This document shows positions 27,540-36,200 of a stretch of 64,000 bases of DNA, piece after piece. Origin of the DNA: Euryarchaeota archaeon UBA462 (GTDB taxonomy: Archaea; Thermoplasmatota; Poseidoniia; Poseidoniales; Thalassarchaeaceae); contig DAYD01000004.1 in assembly GCA_002506755.1 (NCBI GenBank), forward strand, positions 1 to 64,000. Reading direction: 5' to 3'. The notes under the pieces are model-generated. The model had not been told where the DNA came from. It made no database searches and saw only the letters and a program-made list of their open reading frames with translations. The position numbers and the translations under genes are program-made. Numbering within the stretch: position 1 is the first letter of the stretch; each line of letters opens with the position of its first letter.

Positions 27540-27581
27540 TCTGATAGTATCAGTTATTTGTCCTACTCCATTCCGAATACC

Positions 27582-28625
27582 ATGAGGGAATACCCCGGAG
27601 GCAGGGTAGACCTTCGCAGTGATACCGTGACCCAACCAACGGCCGGAATGAGGGAGGCAATGACCACGGCAATCGTAGGGGACGACGTTCTCGGCGACGA
27701 TCCAACTGTCATACAACTACAGGATAGGCTGGCTGATATGCTCGGTAAGGAGTCCGGGCTGTTCGTAACATCCGGAACAATGTGCAACGCTACTGCGATA
27801 CGTGCGCAGACCGAGCCAGGAGACGAAATCATCACTGAGGCGCACAGCCACATCTACATCTACGAGGGAGGGGGATTTGCCGCTCTATCCGGAGTTTCAG
27901 TAGCTCTTGTGGAAGGATTGAACGGCATAATGAACCCGGAAGATGTGAAAAGCGCGATAAGAAAGGGAGATGGGAGCTTGGGGCACTTCCCAAACGGGTC
28001 CATGGTTTGCGTTGAGAACACCGCCAATAGAGGCGGAGGTACCTGCTACCCGTTAGAAACAATGGATGAAATCGCTAGGGTCTCCACCGAGAACAACTGC
28101 ACATCCCACATAGATGGGGCGCGTATTTTCAACGCCTCTGTTGCTATGGGGGTGGAAGTTGCAAGAATAGCGGAGCACTATGACTCGGTCTCGATATGTC
28201 TATCCAAGGGATTGGGGGCCCCCGTTGGAAGCGTCCTTGTCGGATCTTCCCAGATGATCGATAGGGCATACAGGTGGAGAAAGATGTTCGGAGGAGGAAT
28301 GAGGCAGTCGGGGATCCTAGCAGCTGCAGGACTCTATGCATTGGACAACAACATCGAACGACTTCGTGATGATCATTACAGGGCCCGAAGGCTCGCAGAG
28401 GCCGTGAGCGAGATGGGGTACAATGTGGATATGGATCAGGTCCAAACAAATATGGTCTACATCGGCTGCGAAAAGGGAAGCGCAGAGGGAATGGTTTCCA
28501 AACTATCAGACCAGGGAGTGGATACGCTAACGATCGACGACTCTTCAATTAGAGCGGTCACCCATCTTCACATCACCGATGAAGATGTAGATAGGGCAAT
28601 AGAGGCGTTCGCAGCCTCCCGATAA
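27582..28625 (+). CDS. ltaE: Low-specificity L-threonine aldolase
   Basis: A PLP enzyme that cleaves threonine or allo-threonine to glycine and acetaldehyde. The N-terminus has GGRVDLRSDTVTQPTAGM, the family signature, then VGDDVLGDDPTVIQLQDRLA and the PLP-ring His region EAHSHIYIYEGGGFA. The Schiff-base Lys is in SICLSKGLGAPVGSVLVG, and MFGGGMRQSGILAAAGLYAL is the phosphate-side block. The ATG at 27582 (MREYPGG) is preferred over a TTG at 27558. It is 347 residues, the usual length. No serine/glycine pathway gene is adjacent. Confidence 0.93.
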   Translation: MREYPGGRVDLRSDTVTQPTAGMREAMTTAIVGDDVLGDDPTVIQLQDRLADMLGKESGLFVTSGTMCNATAIRAQTEPGDEIITEAHSHIYIYEGGGFAALSGVSVALVEGLNGIMNPEDVKSAIRKGDGSLGHFPNGSMVCVENTANRGGGTCYPLETMDEIARVSTENNCTSHIDGARIFNASVAMGVEVARIAEHYDSVSICLSKGLGAPVGSVLVGSSQMIDRAYRWRKMFGGGMRQSGILAAAGLYALDNNIERLRDDHYRARRLAEAVSEMGYNVDMDQVQTNMVYIGCEKGSAEGMVSKLSDQGVDTLTIDDSSIRAVTHLHITDEDVDRAIEAFAASR

Positions 28626-28663
28626 TCCGTAAGCGTTCAATAGCCAGCCCCACTCGAGCTGAT

Positions 28664-29596
28664 GTGAGAAGCCTCCTAGCGATCCTATTAGCTACCATGC
28701 TAATCTTACCGATTCATGCTTCAGCGGCCAGCTCCAAATTGTGGGATGATGCTAGGCTGGGCATGAATGCCGGGACAATGGGCGGACCCTCAATCCTACT
28801 CAGCAATAACACTACTAATGAGAAATCCACGATTGAAGTGTCAGACTTACCCAGCATAGTAGAGGTATACACGGCCACTTGGTGTTTTAACTGCGTAAAG
28901 ACCGAGATAGCCTTGGATGAAGCGATCGGAAGTCATGAAGTCCTCCGTTTCCACTACCACAGGTACCTATATGAAACTCTAGACCCATTCGGTAGCGAAT
29001 CATCCGACTCAAGGTGGATAGAAGAATATGGTCGAGGGTCTCTAGAATCGAGCGAAACCCCATACCTGAGCGGAACTGAAAGGGCCGCGCCTTCGAAGGT
29101 CTTTGATGGAGAGAGGATGTACACCGGAGATAGCACTAGGTCCAATAGCCTAGTAACCGATTACTCAACTGCTCTTTCTCTCGGGTCAAGCCATCCCTTC
29201 CAAGGCAACGGAACTATGTCAATGGAAATAGCCAAATCGGAAAATGGAGCAGTGGTTAATTGGTACAACGACCTCTCTAGCTCAAGAGACTGGACTGCTG
29301 AAGCAGTTCTGATGATTGTGGAAGATAGCATATACTATCCCAATGGAACAAACGGGCTTGACTATTACCACCATGTTCTACACGAGACTATTCAGCTCCC
29401 CAACTGGAACAATGGTTCCCTTCAGGTCGCTCTACCCCCTCCATGGGATGGGGATGATATTTCGCTCATTCTACTAATTGATTGGGAGACAACAATTCCC
29501 GCTCAAGCAGGCTCTCTGCCTGCACCGGCCGTGTCAACACTACTCTGCCTACTCGCGGCGCTTACTCCTCGCAGAAAGAAAATTAACACTCACTGA
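28664..29596 (+). CDS. Exported thioredoxin-fold protein with C-terminal membrane anchor
   Basis: A 310-residue protein with a signal peptide (LLAILLATMLILPIHASAAS). A thioredoxin-like domain starts at about residue 60, with TATWCFNCVKTEIALDEAI carrying a CxxC redox pair. There is a long extracellular part with several potential N-glycosylation sites. The tail has LPAPAVS, then a hydrophobic stretch, then TPRRKK. That tripartite tail looks like an archaeosortase-type or simple anchor signal. It may act in disulphide formation or reduction on the cell surface. The start is a GTG at 28664. The redox direction cannot be inferred. Confidence 0.7.
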   Translation: MRSLLAILLATMLILPIHASAASSKLWDDARLGMNAGTMGGPSILLSNNTTNEKSTIEVSDLPSIVEVYTATWCFNCVKTEIALDEAIGSHEVLRFHYHRYLYETLDPFGSESSDSRWIEEYGRGSLESSETPYLSGTERAAPSKVFDGERMYTGDSTRSNSLVTDYSTALSLGSSHPFQGNGTMSMEIAKSENGAVVNWYNDLSSSRDWTAEAVLMIVEDSIYYPNGTNGLDYYHHVLHETIQLPNWNNGSLQVALPPPWDGDDISLILLIDWETTIPAQAGSLPAPAVSTLLCLLAALTPRRKKINTH

Positions 29597-29637
29597 TGAT
29601 GTCAATCATGAGTTGGGTTGAATAACCTCCGTCAATC

Positions 29638-32600
29638 ATGCCCAACGCTCAGGGAGGTGGTTCGGTGTCCGGAGATTATGACATAACCAGCGAGGAGATC
29701 AGTCGAGGTCCAATTCCTGAATGGCTTCTAAACCACATCAAGCTGCAGTCACTAGACTCATCCGGGCTTAAGTCAGGGAGAACGCCCAGGATCCTCTTAA
29801 TTTATCCCAATGAAAATACCAGGAAACAGGTACTCTCTGGGATAGGACTAGGTAGAGCAGTCGATAGAACCCTGCATCATACTATTGACTCATTGATTAG
29901 CTCTCTGGTCGCCGACGTGAGGTTGCCCAGGGTCATATCTACCGAGGGCCCATTCAGAATAGTACTTCACAAGGAGTGTCAAAAGGAGGCCGCGAAATTA
30001 GGCTTCCCAATTATCAACCCCCTTCCAGATATGGCGTGGGGCAAGGCTAAGACAGAGGCACTAACATCACTACATCGTCAGCTTTCAAGAGAACTAGCAA
30101 TCAAGGATTGGGAAGGTCCCGGAATTACAACCTTCAGGAAAGTGCTAACTAGATTGGAAAACCGACTGAGAGGAACCCATCCGGACATGGTCCCTAAGAG
30201 AATAATTGAATGTCTGAACGGAGGAGAAACGCCCTTCACACTATCGGACGTTGATGGAATTATCATGCTAGACCACTCACCTGTGATGAGTAGATCTCGC
30301 AGTCAAATTCTCCTCTCAATCTCCAAGCACAAGCCTGTTCATCAGCTTGTCCACTCAGGGAACTTCAGACTCGGTCACCACGGTAATCTCCTACTAGATG
30401 AGCATCCCGTTAGGGACTCGAATAGCCTCCCTAAATGGGTTCCCAGTCATTCAATAGATAGTTCAGACAAAATCGGAAACATACAGAGGATACTACTTAG
30501 CAGGGAAAAGCACTCTTTCCGAGTCGCAATGGACTTCGTAAACGAAGCCATGTCAAGCGGATCGTCAAGGATAACGATCGTTGATCCCTCTGCTGAGAAT
30601 AACAGACACAAATGGGAAAGAATGCTTGGCAACTTGGGTTTGGGGCTAGTGAGAAGTAAGACAAGCACGCACACGCACCCCATATGCCATTGGATAATCT
30701 CTCTAGCAAACCTATCTCATGGCCCAGACGCCTTTTCTTTGGAAAGGCTTCGGAATCTAGCATTGCAATCATCAATCGTTCCTTTCGAAGATTCCCTTAA
30801 GCATCCCACAGAGAGCGAAATAACTCCAATTGCAAATCCAGAGATTCTCACCAAGATAGCAAGAAACGAGCACGTTTTGGGCGGACCGGGTGCATTGGCC
30901 AAGTGGATTGACACCCTTTCGAGGCCCCCTATCAAAGATAAGGAGGGACCGGAAAAGGAATCCACGCAGTGGTGGTTGCTTTGCCTAGCAAACTCACTAT
31001 TTCCCTTGCTAAGAGGAACGGACAGAGAGATAATTCGAGCTAACCAGGGGGCTCTTGGGTGCTTTTCTGGCCATGAGCTACCACTCCTAAGCCCGCCGAC
31101 CGATGGTGACGAATGGTTCGAAAGGACACTCAAGCTTATCGATTTGAAGTCAGAAATGAGCAGGTATGGAGGGGTTGGTCTCAGCCCAGCCTCAGCCCTG
31201 CAGTCTCTTTCTATGGATAGAGAGCTCCTGAGAAAAATGCAAACCACTTCTAATCAAAACCACCCCCTTATGGGGCCTGATTGGGTAGAGGAGATGAACT
31301 CACTTTCGAGGGCTTCAACTGCAGTTGCTGGTGGACAAAACTACACAGGTGGAGTATCGGTAATGAGTCCATCAGAGGCGCTGGGAAGCACTTCTGATAC
31401 AATCATAATGTCAAACCTATCAAGCACCTCCTGGGACCTGAGGGTGCCCAAGATTGCCTTCCTGGGTGAAGAGGAGAGGCATTCCCTTGGAATCCTAAGC
31501 CCGGATTCTCCCATCAGGGACGCCCGTCATAGCCTTCAGCACATCCTTCACTCTGCACCGGAAGTAATAGTACTCGATTCAAGCATGGACGAGTCCTCCC
31601 CGCCTGCTGCCCCAATAAGGGAATGGATAAGTGATTTCGATCCTGATGGAACGAAAGGGGTCAGGGACCTGTCTCTTGATACCGACAACTCACAAAGAGG
31701 ACTAAGACAGCAGGAAGGAAAAATGATACAATCTGGAAAGCCCGCTCAAAGGTCACCTCTGAATCCAAGCTCAATATCGATTCCCTTAGATCCACATTTG
31801 CAGAGAGACAGAGAGAGACGGCAGCCTACTGTTCCGGAAAAGGACGGCTATCTTCCAGACTCCGCTATTCAACACATCTTATCTTTGGAGAAATCAAAGC
31901 TTCGAGGCAAACCTCCAGAGGGAGTATTGAATCCCAGAGAGAACCATCGATGGCCAGTGGTGGGGGGAGTGGATAAGAACGGCAAATCCCCTCCAACTAT
32001 AGATCCTAGGCCACTTCCGCTGGCTCCCAGTGGTTCTGCTGTCAGTGACTCTAGGCACGGACACCTATCCGAACCTAGGCAGGAAATCGATCTTTGGTCA
32101 CCAACTAGGTTGCAGGATTGGCACAGGTGCCCCCGGATGGCATGGATGACGAGAGAACTTGGGGCTCAAAGAGAAGAGAATCAGGAGGAAGATGTGGATA
32201 GCAGGACCCACGGCGAGCTCATCCACAACGTGCATCATGATATTATCCAAGGAGTTCTTGGACTCTCATCCGGAAAAGAGAGAGACGAGAGAGGCTTGGG
32301 ATACAGCAGCGTACGGAGTTCAGGGATGGACAAAAAGCAGATCATGATGCTGGCACTTGAGTCACTAGACTCACACGCTCCCTGGCTTGGAAGGACAGAT
32401 GCAGTATCTACAAATCGCCTTCGTATGTTAACTGGCATGAATCTCCAGGAATGGAATAGCTGGCTAGCTGACCCAATGCCCCTGCCCCTTGCCGGTAGAG
32501 TAGGAGGGATTATTTCCGCGGAATTTGATTTAGGTGATTCTGCTCCTATCGCGATTGAGTGGAAGATAGGAAAAGAGGATAATCCAGGTATAGAAATCTC

Positions 32601-33207
32601 TGATGGATTTAATGATCCAATCAAAGTTAGGGGGTGGATTGACAGGGTAGATTTGTTGCCAATTGACAGGGACTCTAGGATTTGGGTGAACGAGTCTGGA
32701 AACGACTCAGTAGCGCCAATCAGGATTCACGGATCTGGTTGGTCTCCCAGAAGAATAGTAGCAATCAGAGATCTGAAGACATCTGAGTCCGGATCGGCTA
32801 TACAACGTCACCACAAGGGCCTACTGGAGGAACTGCAACTTGCCATCTACGCTAGGTCCTGGGAAGTAACCCATCCCGGAGACTTGGTTCTGGGAGCGGG
32901 AATATCGGTACTCGGCCACACATCCGAGCACTTCATCGAGCTCTCATCCAAATATTCGAAAGACAATGACAGGACAAATATTGGGACCAGATCTTCTGTC
33001 ACCTCAGAACTCCACAGATTCCATGATGAGGGTCCGAGCCCGGATAGCGATCACTTCAGGGCTTGGTTAGCTCAGAGGCTTAGTGTTGCCCAGAAGGTAG
33101 CTTACAAGGCACGATCGGGTAGTGTTCATCCTACTCCCTCGCCCGGAGTTTGCTCCTTTTGCTCGGTTAGAAGCACTTGCAATGTCAAGATGGAGGGATT
33201 TTTCTGA
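29638..33207 (+). CDS. addB: AddB-like nuclease subunit of an AddAB-type recombination complex
   Basis: An 1189-residue protein whose C-terminal 360 residues form a RecB-type PD-(D/E)XK nuclease. The metal-binding Asp is in GWIDRVDLL, the DxK is in RDLKTSES, and QxxxY is in ELQLAIYARSW. Four cysteines, C831 and C1172-C1175-C1181 (CSFCSVRSTC), match the CxxCx5C iron-sulphur staple of Bacillus AddB. The N-terminal half has ILLIYPNENTRK where a Walker A would be, and no P-loop. It is therefore a helicase-dead scaffold plus nuclease, as AddB proteins often are. addA follows with a 31-base overlap. Together they would process double-strand DNA ends for recombination. AddAB is rare in archaea. Confidence 0.83.
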   Translation: MPNAQGGGSVSGDYDITSEEISRGPIPEWLLNHIKLQSLDSSGLKSGRTPRILLIYPNENTRKQVLSGIGLGRAVDRTLHHTIDSLISSLVADVRLPRVISTEGPFRIVLHKECQKEAAKLGFPIINPLPDMAWGKAKTEALTSLHRQLSRELAIKDWEGPGITTFRKVLTRLENRLRGTHPDMVPKRIIECLNGGETPFTLSDVDGIIMLDHSPVMSRSRSQILLSISKHKPVHQLVHSGNFRLGHHGNLLLDEHPVRDSNSLPKWVPSHSIDSSDKIGNIQRILLSREKHSFRVAMDFVNEAMSSGSSRITIVDPSAENNRHKWERMLGNLGLGLVRSKTSTHTHPICHWIISLANLSHGPDAFSLERLRNLALQSSIVPFEDSLKHPTESEITPIANPEILTKIARNEHVLGGPGALAKWIDTLSRPPIKDKEGPEKESTQWWLLCLANSLFPLLRGTDREIIRANQGALGCFSGHELPLLSPPTDGDEWFERTLKLIDLKSEMSRYGGVGLSPASALQSLSMDRELLRKMQTTSNQNHPLMGPDWVEEMNSLSRASTAVAGGQNYTGGVSVMSPSEALGSTSDTIIMSNLSSTSWDLRVPKIAFLGEEERHSLGILSPDSPIRDARHSLQHILHSAPEVIVLDSSMDESSPPAAPIREWISDFDPDGTKGVRDLSLDTDNSQRGLRQQEGKMIQSGKPAQRSPLNPSSISIPLDPHLQRDRERRQPTVPEKDGYLPDSAIQHILSLEKSKLRGKPPEGVLNPRENHRWPVVGGVDKNGKSPPTIDPRPLPLAPSGSAVSDSRHGHLSEPRQEIDLWSPTRLQDWHRCPRMAWMTRELGAQREENQEEDVDSRTHGELIHNVHHDIIQGVLGLSSGKERDERGLGYSSVRSSGMDKKQIMMLALESLDSHAPWLGRTDAVSTNRLRMLTGMNLQEWNSWLADPMPLPLAGRVGGIISAEFDLGDSAPIAIEWKIGKEDNPGIEISDGFNDPIKVRGWIDRVDLLPIDRDSRIWVNESGNDSVAPIRIHGSGWSPRRIVAIRDLKTSESGSAIQRHHKGLLEELQLAIYARSWEVTHPGDLVLGAGISVLGHTSEHFIELSSKYSKDNDRTNIGTRSSVTSELHRFHDEGPSPDSDHFRAWLAQRLSVAQKVAYKARSGSVHPTPSPGVCSFCSVRSTCNVKMEGFF

Positions 33208-36200
33208 TCAGGCTTAATACAGCACAACGTCTTGCATTGAATTTAGACTCTCACATAGTGATAGATGCAGGGGCGGGAACTGGTAAGACTAGCACAATCG
33301 TGGACAGGGTGATCGAGCACTACTTATCTTCTGATCAAAGGGCTACTAGACTACTTCCTGTACCAGCAAGACCATCCAGCACGGTAGGTGGTGTGACCAT
33401 ACATCCCGCATCGGAAAGGGTCAATCTGGAGGAATGGGGAGGCCTTCTTCCAGGGGAAGTAGTACTCCTGACCTTCACTAACAGGGCTGCAAACGAAATG
33501 AAGGACAGGCTTAGACAGGCGATTTCGAGACTAAGACCCGGTCCGATAGGTGATGATGGTGAAATTAGAAGAGATCCTAGAATAAGGAGTCAGGGGTTCG
33601 TCGAGCAACTCCTAACCCTGTTGGAGGATGCCCCAATCGGAACAATTGACTCATTCCTCTCTCAGCTTGTGACTCCCTACAGGGGTTGGTTGGGAGATGC
33701 CCTTGGTCGAGAGAATGTCTCAGACTCAGGAAGGGCTATACTGGTTGAGACCTCTTTAAGGACAATCTGGAGGCTAGCAAGCGAAAAATCACGTATCGGT
33801 GACGCTGTAGATGCTGGAATTCCCGCAACCATCGCTGCCGATGTGTTGGCTGCAAGAGATAGGGTAGCTAGGCACTACTCCGGGAGGACCTCTGCGACTA
33901 GGGTTTTGAGAGCCTTGGTTAGCAAGTCTGTCTTCGTGGAGGAATCGTCACGGAAAATAATTGACGAAGAAGGAAAATTGGATGGGGATTTGCTGAGATA
34001 CAAGATCCTCTCTTCGATCGATAGCAAAGATATCTCGACACAGGCCGATAGAACTCATGCTATCGCTCACGGAATTAGAGAGTCGATCAAAACCGGACTC
34101 CTGACACCATCTTCTCCTGGATGGCCTCCTCAGACTAGGATGGCCTCATTAGATGATTTGATCGTTGAAGGCCCACCAACGGATGACTGGGGTAAACTGC
34201 TATGGATGGCTAAGATCCTGATGTGCATAGTTTCTCCTTCCTCAATGTATAACAAGAAAATGACCTTTCTCCCAAGATTGAAACTACCATCCGGGGGATG
34301 GGAATCCGGAATAAGAAGCCATGCGGATATCTCTGACAAGAGCATTAAGGATAGATTCACAGATGAAATGAAGAATCACAAATCAGAACTAGACAGGATT
34401 TGGTCTGACGATCTAGGGGTCATGGTTCTGCACTTTGTCAGAATTTCAAGCCTCTTGGATGGAGCAAAGCCCCCTCACACACCATCGGACTGGGGTCCTC
34501 CATCCCTTCCCCTTGCTAAGGAGATACCAGAAAGGCCTGAAGACCCAAAGAAGAATTACCATTTCTCCCTCGAGTCAGAGATTCAAAATCTAAGAGACCT
34601 CCAACTCCTTCACCAAGGATTCCAAGGAGTTCTGAAGAATCTTAAACTTCGAAACGAAGTTCATGACTTTGATGACATCCAAAGGATGGCCGGAGATCTC
34701 CTCCTAACCAATTGTCCTGAGGTATGCAGAGCATTCTATCACCCTACTGTACAACAAGCCCTCGACTCGCTTGAAACTAGTCCTTGGAGAGACGATCACA
34801 TTATCAGCGCACTTGAGGCTATCAAGAGACTAGAAGAAAATCCAAACTCTGCAGGACATTCCCAAGCTAGCTTAGGGGCCATGAGAGCCGATCTTGAGGC
34901 CAGATATAGTATTCTAGGAGACATAAGGAGAAGGTTCAGGGCATTCATAATCGACGAGGCTCAAGACAACTCTCCTTTGCAGTGGAGACTGCTTTCGAGA
35001 CTGTGGGGGCCACGGCAAGAAAAAGAGGGTGACCCAGTTAAGCCAGATACCCCATGGCAGCCTACCGTTTGCTATGTTGGTGATGTAAAACAGAGTATCT
35101 ACGCATTCAGGCAAGCGGAGGTGACCGGATTTTTAGAGTTCGCAAGATCATTGAGAGCTATTAACGCACACGAGTTTTCTAGTATAGCAGAGCTAACAAG
35201 CCAACCTCCACTGAGGAAAGAGACTCATAGCAGGGACCCAAGGAATGACCACATCTCCACTATTGCCACGGCTACTGAACACATGGAGAGAGGAGGAAGG
35301 GACTTAGCCTCCTGGATACCCTTTGACTCTACAGACTGGGACCTCCCTGCTCCCTCGGCAGATGAAGTAAGGTCCAGAAAGGAAGGAATGGTATCTCTTC
35401 ATGTAAATTACAGAACTGAAGGCGGCCTTCTCGATACTATGAACGAGTGGTGGGAAGACGTATTTTCGGATAGACACAGGATTCTGGCAAAGGGAGACTT
35501 TTACGCCTCCGCTCAGACACTACATAGCTTTCCGGAGAAGCGGACTCTTAACGGATCAATAGAGTGGATATGCCCTCCCGACTCTAACGTATCCGAAGAC
35601 CCCTCCAAAAATCTGGAGGAGTATCTAGATCCCTTTGGGCCCGGTCCGTCAGATAGCATAGAACGGCAGTCCAGACTAATAGCTCAAAGAGTGAGGAGCT
35701 TGATTGACGGAAATGCAGTAAGAGTAAGATCAGCGGATGGATCATGGAAGATTGCACCTCAAGAGAACGCTGTGAATCCAGAGGAGATTAGCATCCTGAT
35801 GCCAAACAGAGTTGGACTAAGGGATGTAATCGTCAGGCATCTAGCGGACATGGGAGTCCCATCTCAAGTAGACAGGGAGGGCGGTCTACTTGACAGGCCT
35901 GCAGTGAAAGCTCTGGAGGGACTAATCCAGTTTGTTGCCAGACCAAAATCACGTCACAACGCTGCATGGGTTTCTCGATCTACATTGCTGGGGCTCAACG
36001 ACCGGCAACTACACTCATTCCTATCATCAAAACCGGATGAAGAGAACCTCCTCAAGGGGCTACTAGGTCATTGCGTCGGGGATCGTCAGAGGTCGATGGT
36101 TTCGAGGTGGGTAGAGCTATCTTCACAATCTAGGATTGTAGAGTTGTTAGAGGAGACAATAGATAACTCAGACCTACTAGTTGCCTATCCTGACGAGACT

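Noticed and set aside
29638..33207. AddB as an active helicase
   Set aside because: No P-loop is visible where it should be near the N-terminus; only the nuclease and Fe-S cysteines are supported.
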